A DNA stretch of 64,000 nt from Pascua guehoae (GCA_001600415.1 BCJX01000001.1:3544410-3608409), one strand, 5' to 3'; shown: positions 34,487 through 46,120, counted from the first letter of the stretch. Made by a program: numbers and translations. The notes: a model not told the origin generated them from the letters alone.

Positions 34487-36027
34487 CTACCACGGCAGAC
34501 TGTTGCCGTCGCGGAGCTGGCTGGCGTCCATCACTTCGAAAGTATCACCATCTGTAGTCAGCGCCAAAAGATTCTTCAGGCTAAAGTAGCTGTAAGTGCG
34601 CTCACTACACGCCTTGTCGTACTGGTCCCCGGCCATGTTCAGTCATGGCTGCGACGACGCCCGACATCACAGAGACCACCATCGTCATGTTCACCACCTC
34701 TTGTACGTATGGTCCAGGGGGATAATGGCGTCGTTGCTGTGCGTTAGTAGGACAGAGACAGGTTTCTGAAGCGACCGTACATTACGATGGCGCTTGTCCA
34801 CTCCATCGCACGACCACCTGCACGATAAAGTTGGCATTGAAGGGGACCAGTCTGGGTGTGACAAAGGAACAATCCTGGGACCCCACTTCACGTCTGTAGG
34901 AGGGCGGCCGTGTTTGTCGATGACGGACAGGTTTAGGACCGTCAACGTCGACCTGATGAACAGGTCGGGCGAGCTGGTGTCTGCTGCTTAAGAACCCGAC
35001 TTGAACGCAGGCAGGGAACGTTGGTTATGCTGAACAAGCTGCTAGTCACCTGAACTCACGCATCGGCGTAGATACTTTGCTTGAGGGGGAACGCCTCGCT
35101 ATTGCCGTTCACAGTCAAGTTGGTGCTCGAGTTGTATACTGCGGTAGGGGCGTGGGTAAGGCGCGCAAGGAATTCTTGGACCCAGCTCTTGCCCTGCGCC
35201 GCATCAGTCTGGGCGCCTGGTCCATTACGGTACTGGAGTTAGAAGTGGGGGGGCGATGAGAGGAGTCGTCAGAATAGCAACCCACATGAAAGAACAGGTC
35301 AAAGGCGTACTCCGTGTTCGTGACTAGTCTTGTGAGCGTCCTAGAGTATCGCCAGATGTGATTTCAGTCCTGTGCCAAAGACGCAGGAGTGCCACTTATA
35401 GTCTTCCTCGATGAAGAGTGGGCAGAATTTGGAGTAACCCAGACCGAGGGCGTCGAACGAACAAAAGCTAATCACGCCCAGAGCATCAGCGGCCGTAAAC
35501 TTGTACGCGCCCTGGAGGCGCATGCCGGTTGGGGCAGATGCCTTGGTGATAAACCGGTCCTGGGCAATGAGGACAGCGGTGTGCATCGTGATGGCTGGAT
35601 TGCAAGACAGGCTCACGTGGATAGACCTTGGTGCTTGTGCACCAGATAGCGGCCAAGTCAAGACCCGCCACTTTGGTCCTTGCCCCAGATCCACACAAAC
35701 TCTAGGTCCCACATACCGTACTGACTCCCCCCCCTTGTAAAGAGTTGGACACATGGCGGATGCTTGGTCATCCCTGTGGCGCCGAAACGGTTGTTAAACA
35801 AACTTGTTGTTTAACCCGCGCCGTCACGACAGCTGCGAGTTGTCATCTCGCTCGCGACGTCGATACGGTTATTAAATTGCCGCGGTGCGGCGTTCATGTG
35901 GCTATGCTATTCAAATGCGTCAGGTTTTGTTTCTCTAGCAGTACCATCTTGTGACGACATGATAGTCACACGATTATGAGAGCAGCGAGAGCGGCAAGGC
36001 CAAAAGTACAAAACGCGAATGGATCAT
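34487..36027 (-). pseudogene. Decayed histidine acid phosphatase (phytase-like) gene
   Basis: Several in-phase blocks match the C-terminal half of secreted histidine acid phosphatases: 35586-35396 (FTAADALGVISFC, LGYSKFCPLFIEEDYK), 35328-35286 (TEYAFDLFFH), 35232-35060 (NGPGAQTDAAQGKSWVQEFL, VYNSSTNLT, FPLKQSIYADA), 34973-34880 (LTVLNLSV), then TPRLVPFNANFIVQ, a NDAIIPLDHTY block and a terminal block ending at 34487. Introns between the first four blocks still have GT-AG signals. Breaks: no RHGxRxP catalytic motif or N-terminal half is present; the SHD proton-donor motif reads SPD; and the frame changes near 34877 without a usable intron. A signal-peptide-like start (MIHSRFVLLALPLSLLS, from 36027) followed by a stop may be the remnant of the original start. 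Confidence 0.75.
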
Positions 36028-36461
36028 GGGATGTTGCCCTGGAGGACGACGAGTACTTGGTGTGCCCATCTGGCATGAAATACGATCACGCAGAACGTAA
36101 CAACTTTGCGTCGAGCAGCGGTGAAGCTGCCAAACGTATTGATGAGAGGAAGTGTTACTGGTAACAAGGGAAGTGAGGTGGTATGAATAGCTGCACAAGT
36201 CACTACGCGGTTAAGTGAAGAGGGAACACTCTGCCCTGAGGCTTGAATTATTGGTGCAGCCGGTCATTACTCGCAGACGATGTTAATGCGCAGACTCACC
36301 GTTCCAGGTTCTCATAGGAGGCCCCTGCTGCCCACCAGCAAAATATGTTGATACATGGAAGACTGACAAAGATGGCCTGAACCAGTCGCAACAACACATG
36401 GCTCTCGCCCCGGCGACATACACCCCCGCGTCACGAAGCCCCAACACCCCCCAAGCTGTCT
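35563..36461. other. Remnant and intergenic DNA
   Basis: The region where the N-terminal half of the phosphatase should lie. It contains a perfect 9-bp-arm palindrome (35793-35815) and a 62-codon plus-strand frame (35976-36164) ending KRIDERKCYW that has no recognised family. The rest to 36461 is the 3' flank of the IMPACT gene. Confidence 0.4.
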
Positions 36462-37947
36462 CTATTCTCCCCTCGCCTGCTCGAGCGCCGCCCACCCGAC
36501 CCTCTTCTCGAGATTCTCCCTCGTCTTTTCGCGCGCCTTCACGAGGCGCTCGAGGCGCGCAACGTCGTCAATCTCGACGTACGTTGCGGGCGCCTGTGCG
36601 GGCGCCTGTGAGCTCTGGGCGGCGCTAGATGTTCTCCGTGGTGGAGCATCGTCAGGGGCAGTCGTGGAGGGATCTGGCCGCGTCGAATCAGTACTCTGGC
36701 CCGATGGGGTGGAGGGTGTCGTGGCCGCCTGAGACGCGAGTGTCGCGCGCATCGATGCAATGTCGCTGTCGAGCTGCACGAGCTGGGCGCGGAGGTCGCG
36801 GCGCGCAACGAGGGTGAGGAGCTCGGAGAGCGAGTCTCGGGCCGTGATGCCGATGTGGTGGAAGCGGGCGGGCTGGGGTTAGCTTGCAGCGTAGGCGGAG
36901 GTCACTGGAGGGAGTGCACGCAGGAGTGCTCTGCTCTGGCGCACACGTGCAACCAGATCATAAACACGGTGTCGTGCAGAGTACCCGACTGCCCTAGTAC
37001 GCAGGCACAGGTGAGATGGAGATAGGAGCCGCACGCACACCGAGGAGGTCACCGCCAAACTGCCCGTTAGCCCCGACAACGACCCGCTCTCCAGACGTAC
37101 CCAGCGACAACAGATGGTCAGGACGTCTACCGCGTGTTCTTCCTGCAGGACACGGAGGACGCGCTCGCCGCCATACTTTTCCCCGTCGTCGTCGGATGCC
37201 TCGAGGAGCTGCGCCGTCAGCATGGTTCATCAGTGTTAGTTCTTCCCCCCGCGCCGTGTGTATCGCCCGCAACGCGGTCGCGGTCATAGCTCTCCGCTGC
37301 AACTTGGGCTCGTTCGCTGATCGCTCCACTTCCCCTCCCTGCCCGATCTCATCGTGATGGCTGGTGAGTAGACCTTTATCAGACACCCATATGCCGCCCG
37401 CATGTCCATGTCGCAAAGTGAACGCAGCCATATATCGTCCTCTCTGCCAACTCTCCAACCGCACCAACTCTCCACGCCTCCAGCCACCACAGCCGCCTCC
37501 AGCCCCCAAACGCACCTGATAATCATCCTCGCCCCGCGTCCCATCCCTCCCCTCCTTCAACCCCAGGGCCCTCACCGCCCACATCCTGTGATCTGGCTCC
37601 CTCGCGCGTTCCCGCTTGCCCAGCGCGCGCCCCTCGCCGTGCTGGAACGCCCCCTCGCCTCGCCTCAGCAGCTCGGGACCCACGAGGCGCACGGCATCGA
37701 GCTCGCGTACGATCCGGCGCGCCTCTTTTGCCAGTGCGGGCGCGCTCCGGACCGAGTTTGGCGGCTCGAACGAGTAGGTGAACGCGACAAAGGTCGAGGT
37801 GGACGTGTTCAGGTGCGGACTGCTTGCTAGCAGTGGCGGTTCGGCGTTGGGTTTCAGCCACACGTCGAGCGTCGGTGGGCGTTCGGGCGTGTGCGCGCGT
37901 GCTCGTTTGGGGGCGATGTTTGGTGGCGACGCGGCGCGCTTGGACAT
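36462..37947 (-). CDS. IMPACT (UPF0029) domain protein lacking an RWD domain
   Basis: Exons 37947-37516, 37208-37101, 37059-37039 and 36872-36462 give 323 aa. The IMPACT fold is complete and crosses all four exons: STFVAFTYSF, DHRMWAVRALG, DDYQLLEASDDDGEKYGGER, VLRVLQEEHAVDVLTICCRW, FGGDLLGPARFHHIGITARD. Exon 3 encodes just FGGDLLG. In Yih1/IMPACT proteins an N-terminal RWD domain contacts Gcn1 and dampens Gcn2; here only about 45 basic, Pro-rich residues precede the fold, so Gcn1 regulation cannot be assumed. The C-terminal 110 residues are Ser/Thr/Pro-rich and end in a coiled coil (DVARLERLVKAREKTRENLE). The start at MSKRAAS is chosen by ATG context; the frame extends 33 codons upstream. 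The 307-nt intron 1 is the longest. Confidence 0.88.
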
Positions 37948-38231
37948 GGTGCGGGTGGTTGTGGTGGTTTGGGTGACGAAGATGACGGAGGTGACGAAGA
38001 TGGCCATAAAAGTGGAGGTTTGAGATCCAAAGTTGGTGCGGGGCATGCGGGGAAGCGAGGCCGAGTCTGCCGCTCACAATGCAAGATGCGAGCAGCCAGT
38101 CGAACCACACAAGGGAGCAAGAAGTGAACATGCCCATTACGCAGGCCAGCACGCCCCCACGCAACGCTTCAAGCAACTCGACATAACCATGGTGATACGT
38201 ATACATGCAGTGTGACAAACCCTACAGAGCG

Positions 38232-39223
38232 CTAGATGATCATCTCCAGCTCGCGCGCGAGGTCGAGCGCGGGACGGATCATGGCCTGCATCGGGCTACC
38301 GCGCTTGATACCCTTGCCGCCAGCAATGTCGAGCGCGATGCGCGACGAGTCGTGCGCCGCGACCGCCGCGAGCGCAATGTCGGGAATGGGCGACTTGGGG
38401 AAGGTGAACGTCTGCGTCGACGGTTCCAGATCCCATCCGCGCTGATGTTAGCGGGTGAGTCTTTACAATGTTGGGATCACCCGACGCACCTCCTTTGTAA
38501 ACTGGACGAGCTGCGATGTCTCGCCGCTCTTGAAGAAGAGCAGGGCCGCAGCGTTCTGCATGGGGAGAGATGGGTACGACGTCTCGATGGTGAGGGCAAT
38601 CTGCTCGCGGATGGTGCCCATGAGACGGTCGAGAAGCACAGCATATTCTTCACGGGGCACCCGTTCGCGCGCGCGGTAAATCTTGTTGTACGCGCCCTCC
38701 ATCATCCACCGCTCGAGGTCGACCGGCCAGCGCACAAACACGTCGCCGAGCTCGCTCACGTCGAGCGCCTCGAGCGTCATGTGGAACTGCGAGTACTTGC
38801 CCTCGCTGAGCATGGCGAGGAGCTGCAGCCCGACAATGATCGGCCGGTTCGGAGACGCTGGGAGCGTCTTGGACAGGTTGACGTAGAATGGCTGCAGCGC
38901 CGCGTTGTACTGGGCGTATGCCGTCAGGTTGCCTCGGCGCAGCGAGTGGAAGGTCGCAATCTCCAGAATTGAGCCTGGAGAGTTAGGTCGTGAACGTATT
39001 CTGTTAACTCACGAGCCGCAAGCAGGTCCTGTGGGTTGGCATCGGGAGGAGCAAAGTAGAGACCAGACTGCGCAAGCTTGATCTGGATGGTGAGCAGAGG
39101 AACCAACATGCAGGAGCTCACCTTGAGTTGGGTGATCAACTTTGTGACATTGTCCTTTGATCCTCCAGGAGCGTCAAACGCCTTCTGGAGCTCTGCAAGC
39201 GACTGTTGGAGATCGAGTGACAT
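38232..39223 (-). CDS. RPN12: 26S proteasome regulatory subunit RPN12 (PSMD8)
   Basis: Exons 39223-39122, 39082-39013, 38974-38490 and 38441-38232 give 288 aa, close to the yeast subunit. It is a component of the proteasome lid, the last to join during lid assembly. Visible: TPR-like helices with SILEIATFHSLRRGNLTAY and YNAALQPFYVNLS, the PSMD8 block GKYSQFHMTLEAL and WPVDLERWMMEGAYNKIYRA, and a C-terminal PCI/winged-helix part with NAAALLFFKSGETSQLVQF and RGWDLE. It is the neighbour of the IMPACT gene on the same strand with a gap of about 285 nt, and divergent from the NTF2-RRM gene. Confidence 0.95.
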
Positions 39224-40289
39224 GGTCGGGGTGGGTTGGAGAGCAACGAGGTCGGAGGGAGGGAGGGACAAGGTCGAGTGGGTGGTGGAGGAGCACGAAG
39301 CTTGTGAGGCAGCAGTGCTGCGAGATGCGGGGTGTTGGTTTGGATCCAATGCACTCGTTGCTGGCGTGTTTCTCTATGCGAAGGAGGCGGTCGAGTCTTG
39401 TAAATGTAGAGAATCTATGCAAAGCGAGTGGAGCAACGGGCGAGGTCGAATGAATCCAAGTTAGTTGTCACTCCAGGCGGTTGTGATGACATGGTCTGGC
39501 GTGCATCCAGTTCCGACGTCAACGACGCGTGGCTTCTGTCAACTCTCCGTCCGTGGTGATCTAGATCCCAAGTGCCACAAGGCAAAAACGCCGAGGGGAG
39601 GCGTCGCATGCTAAGTTAATGGGTAGGAACAAAGGAATTAGAAAAATGGCATTCCCTTTTGACAGACAAGGACGCGAAGCAGGCGAAGCGCTGGCGGGCG
39701 CCATGCCTAGGCTGGCTGGAAACGGGCCGCTGGCTGGACCGTCTGGAACCAGGGTGGTGGGCGGTGTGCCAGGCAGCCAGCCAGCAGCCAGCCAGTACCA
39801 GAGCCAGCGCCAGCCAGTCGGCTCTCCAGGACCTGACCTGGATGGACGGCATCGACAAGGCAGACAGACACCCAAGACATCCAAGACACACCACACACCT
39901 TCCTCACCCTCATCCTCCTGCTTGTCATCAATCTCGGCCTTCTTTGCCTTTAATCCTTCCCCACTCAAACACCAACACTTCCAACACTACACCACCACCA
40001 CCCCAAAGAGGAACCCCTTTTGCATACACGGGTCCCTCCCTCTTCATCACCACTCTTCAGCCTTCTGCGTCGACTCTCCACACCTTGCACCGCGCGGAGC
40101 TCGCCGACGATCACCCCGCTTCAACTTTTCCAACCACCCCACCCCACCACCCCGTTCCTCACTGTGCGTTATTTCTTGCCACACCACACTGCCGCCCAAC
40201 ACTCCACTCCGTCACACACGACTCGCCACCACCTCACCTCGCCCTTGCCCTTTGCCCAACTCGCTGCTGACTCACATCCAGCACCCACC
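39224..40289. other. Divergent promoter region RPN12 / NTF2-RRM gene
   Basis: 1.07 kb. The last 350 bases before 40290 are a long CA/pyrimidine-rich leader typical of highly expressed genes here. A proteasome-type PACE element was not found by eye. No gene is supported. Confidence 0.5.
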
Positions 40290-42246
40290 ATGTCCTCTTC
40301 CGCTGCCCAGCCCAACGGCCAGCCGTCGACCTCCACCGAGCCCTCTGCGGCTGCCGCTTCGTCGGCGCAGGGTGCTTCCAAAATCTCCCCCGGCGACGTC
40401 GGATGGCAGTTTGTTCCCCAGTACTAGTGAGTGACTGTCCGTACCGCCTTGCCACGAGCTCGCGGTTTTTTTATATCTCCCCGGCGAACAGCTGCGATGT
40501 GAGGCAAGACGAGCACGGGCCTCTAGACATCGGATGCACTGCTGGGAGATCGCGTGATGACCTGTCACCTTGCTTCTCGCGCACGCGCTGACGCCGATCA
40601 CAGCAACTTTGTGAACAAGCAGCCCCACCGCCTGCACTGCTTTTACAACAAGCGGTCGACGTTTGTCCACGGTGAGGAGGGCGAGGACACGCCCCCCGCT
40701 CTTGGCCAGCAGGTGAGCAACCCCTCCACCCCACCCGCCCCTGCTCTCCATCACACTTTTTTTTGTGTGGCGGCTGCTGACAAATGCACAGGAGATTCAC
40801 GAGCGTATTGTGAAGATTGGGTACGACCAGTGCAAGGTCTACATCAACTCGATCGACTCGCAATCATCTGCCAACGGCGGCATCATCATCCAGGTTCTCG
40901 GCGAGATGTCCAATGCCAACAAGCCGTGGCGCAAGTTTGCGCAGACCTTTTTCCTCGCCGAGCAGCCCAACGGCTACTTTGTCCTGAACGACATCTTCCG
41001 CTACCTCAAGGAGGACACGGACGACGAGGATGAGCCCGACGTTGACGAGGCGCCGGTCGTGAGCGCTGCGCCGTCCAACCACGCCGAGCAGGCCCACGCT
41101 GCGGCTGCCCCTCAGGCCTCTGTCGCGGTTGAGGATGACGCCCCGGCTCCCGAGGTCGTCGCCGAGGAGCCTACACCTGCCCGTGAGCCTACCCCGGCTC
41201 CCGAGCCCGTTGCCGCTCCTACCCCCGCTCCCGCCCCCGTTGTTGCCGAGAAGGCTGCTCCTGTCAAGGAGGAGCCAAAGGCAAAGGCCGCGCCTGCCCC
41301 CGTTGAGCAGCCCGCTGCCCCCGCTCCTGCCAAGGAGGAGCCTGCCCCTACCCCTGCCCCCAAGGCTGCTCCTGCGGCCGCTGCCCCCACCCCCGCGGCC
41401 GCTCCTGCCGCCGAACCCAAGGCCGCGACCCCGGCCAACGGCACTGCCCCCGCATCGGGCGCCTCCACCCCTGCTCGCACCCCCGCTGCTGCTCCCGCTT
41501 CCGCCCCCGCTCCCGCCCCGGCCAAGCCGGCCGCGCCCAAGTCGTGGGCCACTCTTGCCGCTGGCGCTGGTGGACGCTCGTGGGGCCAGATTGCCGCCGC
41601 GCAGCCTCCTGCTGCCGCCGCCAAAAAGGCTGAGCCCGTTGCCGCCCCCGCCCCTGTTGCTGCCCCTGCTGCTCCCGCCGCTGCCCCTGCGGCCCCCGCT
41701 GCTGCCGCCCCCGCCGCCGCTGCGGCTGCCGGTGCCGCGGCTGCCCCTGCCGGACAGCGCCACCCCTTCTACGAGAACGCGATGAAGGTGCAGACCGCGC
41801 ACTGCTTTGTCAAGCTCCCGAACTGGTCGGCGCAGGACCAGCAGGCCGGTGACGCAATGGACGAGCCCACGCTCCGCAACATTGCGTCGCGCTTTGGCGA
41901 GGTGCTCAAGGTCGAGATTGTCAAGGGCAAGGCGTGTGCGTTTGTCGAGTTTGCCAAGGTCGACGCTGCGCGCAAGGCCATTATTGCCTCGCTCTCGACG
42001 CACCAGGGCGGTGAGGGCGGCATTGTCTTCAACGAGGGCAAGCTCAACTTTGAGACGCGCAAGGAGAAGGACGAGCGCGGACCCAAGGGCCGCCGGGGAG
42101 GTGCGCCTGACGGCCCCGGCGGCCGCCCCGGCCGTGGCGGTGCGCGTGTCGGCGGTGGTGACGGTGTCGAGCGCGGCCAGGGTGGTGCCCGTGCCCGCGG
42201 CCGTGGCCGTGGCGGTGCCAACGCCGGCGACCGTGGGGCCAAGTAA
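40290..42246 (+). CDS. NTF2-domain plus RRM protein, G3BP/Bre5/Nxt3-like
   Basis: Exons 40290-40426, 40604-40712 and 40792-42246 give 566 aa. Relatives are RNA-binding stress-granule proteins and cofactors of the deubiquitinase Ubp3. The NTF2-like domain (about 38-165) shows VGWQFVPQYYNFVNKQPHRL, CFYNKRSTFVHG and FLAEQPNGYFVLNDIFRYL. An acidic strip (EDTDDEDEPDVDE) follows, then about 230 residues of Ala/Pro/Glu repeats, an RRM (about 410-500) with HCFVKLPNW and ACAFVEFAKV, and an RGG/GRG-rich tail. This is the standard G3BP order. Very strong codon bias creates a 494-codon antisense frame over the same bases, which is not a gene. Confidence 0.92.
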
Positions 42247-43043
42247 AGTGGCTCCGACGTAGCGTGGGCGTACCCCCGCACACCACACTCCGCCATCACC
42301 CATCCGCCCCCGCTGCTCGGCTTCGACGCAGACGCTTCGCCTTCGCATCGTGCATCCCTAGCGCTTTTCCTTTCCGTGACATTGTAGGCAGATCTCACCC
42401 AGCATCAGGTGGAGGGAACGGGGTGGGGGAGAGTTGGCGTGGAATGCGGAGTGCGGAGTGCGGAGTGCAGGTCGGAGTGCAGAGTGCGGTGCTACGAGTT
42501 GGAGAGGAGAGGTGTCGAACGTGGGGGCCGATAGACGAGGCGTGCGTCGTGCCGAGGTGTGTTGCATTGTAGTATGAGACGCGAGCATGTTCATAAGCTG
42601 GTGCATGTGGCATATGTCGTGTGGGAGCGAAGCAAGCAAGGCGAGAGCAAGACGAGAAAAAGACGAGAGCAAGACGAGAAGCAGACGAGAGCATGGCGAG
42701 AGCACTGAGCGATGCGACGCGGCACTAACAGAGGGAGCCGGAGGGGTGTAGTTGCGATGGGTGGTACGCGAGCGTGCTGCTTTCAAGGATGCGTTAGCTA
42801 CAGTCGACAGTGTTGGGCTACAGGCATCTTCTAACCACCACTCTTTGCCGTCTCTCCTCCTCGCCCTTCCTCTCCCCCCTCTCCCCCTCTCCCCCCTCTC
42901 CCCCTTCTCCCCCTTCTCGTCTCCCCCTTCGTCCCTACCCGATCCAGTTACCAGGCCATCAAGCACCGCCACCACGGCCAAGGGCGAGCTACACGAGCAT
43001 CGCGCAGTTACATGCTACAGTCTACAGTCTACGCACGGGAAAA
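42247..43043. other. Intergenic region between convergent genes
   Basis: 0.8 kb of 3' flanks. There are GAGTGCGGAGTGCGGAGTGC-type repeats near 42450-42480, and AAGACGAGAGC repeats near 42640-42690. No gene is supported. Confidence 0.5.
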
Positions 43044-45551
43044 CTATGCACGCTGCGGCAGGTATCCATTATCCACACTGCCTTTCCAGGGCCTACCTCT
43101 TGCCCTCGCACCCCTCCCTCCTCTCCCTCCTCTCCCTCCTCTCCCTCTCTCACCACTCTCACCTCTCTCACTCCGTCCACCGCCCCGCTTGGCACCGTCC
43201 CCACCATCCCCGTCCCCATCCCCACCCTCGCCCTCGAGGACACGTTTCCGCAGTCCGGCCCTATGCACCACCGACTTCCAGAACGCATCCACCACGGCGC
43301 GGTCGCGCCCCCACGTCCACTCGAGCGTGGCCCCGTCCCCCGGGTCACTTTCGGCTTGGTCGCGCGTGTTCTTGCTGAAGACGATACGCGCGCGGAACAG
43401 TGGTTCGCGCGGCGCCGCCCCCGTCTCTGTCTCTGTGCCGCTCGCACTCGCACGCATCGCGGCGCGGCGTCCGGCACGGGACCACACGTTGTGCGTCGGT
43501 GCGAGCTCGATGCTGTCGTCGTCACTCGTCGCTCCCGTGCTGGGTCCCAGGCCGACACTCTCGAGGGCGCGCAGTACGGCGTCGCGGAGCACACCCGACC
43601 CGGCCCGCACAGTGAATGAGTTGGGGGCGGGGAGGAGGCGGGCGTAGCTCGTCGTCGGGTCTAGGTGGGCGGGGCGGGTTAGGGACTGCTGTTAGCTGGG
43701 TGTCGCTGAACGCGTTGAAGCGCAGTAACCATCATGTCCCTGCCCTCCGCCCCTACACCGTGACAATGAATGCAGCCGTCCTCAACCGAGCAATTCCACA
43801 ATCCGCAAACGTCAAGGATGGGTCTTCTGCCTCTTCTCATTCTTGGCTGGGTCTTGGCTTGATGTGGCACCAGGAAATTGACACAACAACAACTCCACAA
43901 CATCCAGCAATGAATCGCCGGCAGTCCAAGCGCAAGGGTTTGTCTAACACTTGGCGAGAGTATATCTGGGGGTCGCCTAGCTGTGGGCAGGAAGGATGAC
44001 TCCAAGTGACATTCCACCACCAACGCCCGTCCAACCCCCCCTTCCCCCCACCCCCCCACCAAACGCCCAACCCCGACTCACATCAGGCAGCCTATCCGGC
44101 CCAAAACTCCACACGAGGACCCAGCGCGTCGTCCGCGCCTGCCGCAGCTGCACCACGGCATAGTTGTCCGTCACGCCGCGCGCGGCCGCGACCAACGGCT
44201 CGAGGCTCGCGTACCGCCCCACCAGGGATGTAAACCACGCACACCGGGACCGGAGGTCGGGGCGCGCGCTCTCGGTGATCATCTGGGCGACAAAGGCCTC
44301 TTCGCCGCCGCGCGTCACTTCCTCATTGTGCGCGGCCGTCGGCGCCGCGGGGGGCGCGGAGGGTTTGAGGGCGCGCGAGGACGCGGCTTCGGCTGTGGAG
44401 GAGAAGAAGGGCGGGTTGCACAGTGTGAATGTGAATGACTCGTCTGGGTTTGGGGCGGTGGTCGTCGTCGTTGTGGTAGTTGTGGTCGTTGCGGTAATCG
44501 TGGTCGTTGTGTCCGCGGTGTCAGAGGCACCTGACGGCGTGCTGTCGTCCAGTACACCTTGGTCCTGTGGCCTGGTCGCATCTGCAACGTCACCGGTTAT
44601 ATCAGCCACACCTGGAGCTGCACTGCTGAGAGCATGCGAGTCCCCTTCCCTCCTCTGTGTGTCTTCAACTCCTTCCGCGGGGTGTGCGGCCGGGCCGATA
44701 GGCGCACTGTCCCCCTCTCCTGTTCTTGCATCCTCAACGGATCCCGAGGGGAAGCCCCCGGGGCGGAGATACCCCAACAACGACCCGTCAGCACACGCTG
44801 GCAGGACCCGCACGGCCGTCTCCGGTATCCCGTTTGCGGCGAGCACGGCATGAGCATGTGCCCGCGACGTGTCGTCGAGCTCGGACGCAAGGATCGTCGC
44901 CTCGGGGCACAGGCGGTGGAGGAGGAGCGCATAGATGGCGACGTGGCCCGTGCCAATGTCGAGTGCGCGTGGTGCACCGGAGGGGTTGGGCGTATGCCGC
45001 GCGAGGTCGAGGCAGGTGTGGATGTAGTCGAGGCGGTTGGCAATCTGGCGTCAGACAAAGAGCGCAGAGTGTGGGCAGCGATTGTGTAGCAGTGGATAGA
45101 GTTCAGAGACAAACAAGGCTGGACCTTGGCCAAAACATCTCCGCACGTCCATGTACTCTCCGCCGCCGGCCACCCGCATCCCCCATCTCCCCACGTGAGA
45201 CAGACCGCGACCGCACGTACCGTCGGACACAGCCTGTCGTCCCTGAGCTCGACGTCGAGCCCAAAGTCGACGCGCAGGAGCGCCGCCGTCAGTGCACGCA
45301 GCGCCGCGGGGTCGTTGAAGTCTATCGTCGGCGGGGGGCCGGTCACGCTGAGTGTGAGCGAACGAGATAGAGTCGGTGTCGACGCGGGCGTCTGTAATCG
45401 AGCCTCGAGACCGGCGGCCGGCGGGCCATCTCGCGTTTTGGCGGTGAGTAGTGTCGGAGAAAAAGGGGACGCACAAGGGCTGCAGCTGAGGGTACTCGGC
45501 GGCGAGGGCGGCAAAGTCGGGCCGCTGGTTGTAGCGGTTGTCGGGGTGCAT
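43044..45551 (-). CDS. METTL16: METTL16-type RNA N6-adenosine methyltransferase
   Basis: Exons 45551-45475, 45347-45221, 45044-44082 and 43685-43044 give 602 aa. METTL16 methylates U6 snRNA and selected hairpins with SAM. The conserved N-terminus MHPDNRYNQRPDFAALAAEY, IDFNDPAALRALTAALLR and DFGLDVELRDDRLCPTIANR, the SAM loop ALDIGTGHVAIYALLL, the acidic ASELDD, the catalytic CNPPFF (about residue 277) and the RCAWFTSLVGRYASLEPL and TTRWVLVWSFG blocks are all visible. About 110 residues of low complexity, including a run of 11 Thr, sit between the SAM site and NPPF, where family members have a short link. The last 110 residues contain a basic Arg/Gly-rich tail. The acceptor of the last intron was chosen at CTAACAGCAG. 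Confidence 0.92.
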
Positions 45552-46120
45552 GGTTGCTTGCTGTTGATGAACCACCAACAACAATACGACCAGGAGGAAG
45601 AGAGACTGGAAATATCCATCAGCGACATGGGACTGACGTCAAATGTTGACGCCAACGTGGACGGAACCAAATTGGTGGCTGCTGGCTGGCACAAATGAAG
45701 GCACGCGCGAGCGTGTGCCTCTGGCCTCGTGGCCTCAGGGGCAGCGTCCGGTACACTACTAATCGGGGATCAGCGCACCCGAGTAACCGACGCTACCGAC
45801 AAAGCCACAGCACGGAGTGCGACAGAGTGCACGGGCCCTTTCCCTGCCAGTTTGTCTGGAACGTCGGGGGTTGGGTGGGTCCAAAATGGCAAAAATCGCA
45901 GAGGCTAGAAACCAGAAAGTACTGTACCTGTACGTACATACTGGGCGGCGTCGACATGCATCCGACTGGTAGGTACCTCCCTCGTCACCCGTCACGTCAC
46001 CCGCGTCGCCTCTCACTCTGCTCTTGACATTACAACATTACCCATCCCCCAACCCGGTCACATTAATTCGCACCCCACCCACTTTCCCCTTTCCTTCTCA
46101 ACCCACCTGCTACTCGTGCA
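45552..46120. other. Divergent promoter region
   Basis: 570 bases between METTL16 (minus) and the bestrophin-like gene (plus). The right-hand 80 bases are a pyrimidine-rich leader. No further elements are identified. Confidence 0.5.

Noticed and set aside
40864..42348. 494-codon open frame on the minus strand
   Set aside because: Exact antisense of the Ala/Pro-rich G3BP-like exon; its Gly/Arg/Ser composition is a by-product of GC-rich third positions, and no splice or family evidence supports it.
42358..42981. 207-codon minus-strand frame downstream of the NTF2-RRM gene
   Set aside because: Made of simple GAGTGC and GACGAGAGC repeats; no domain.
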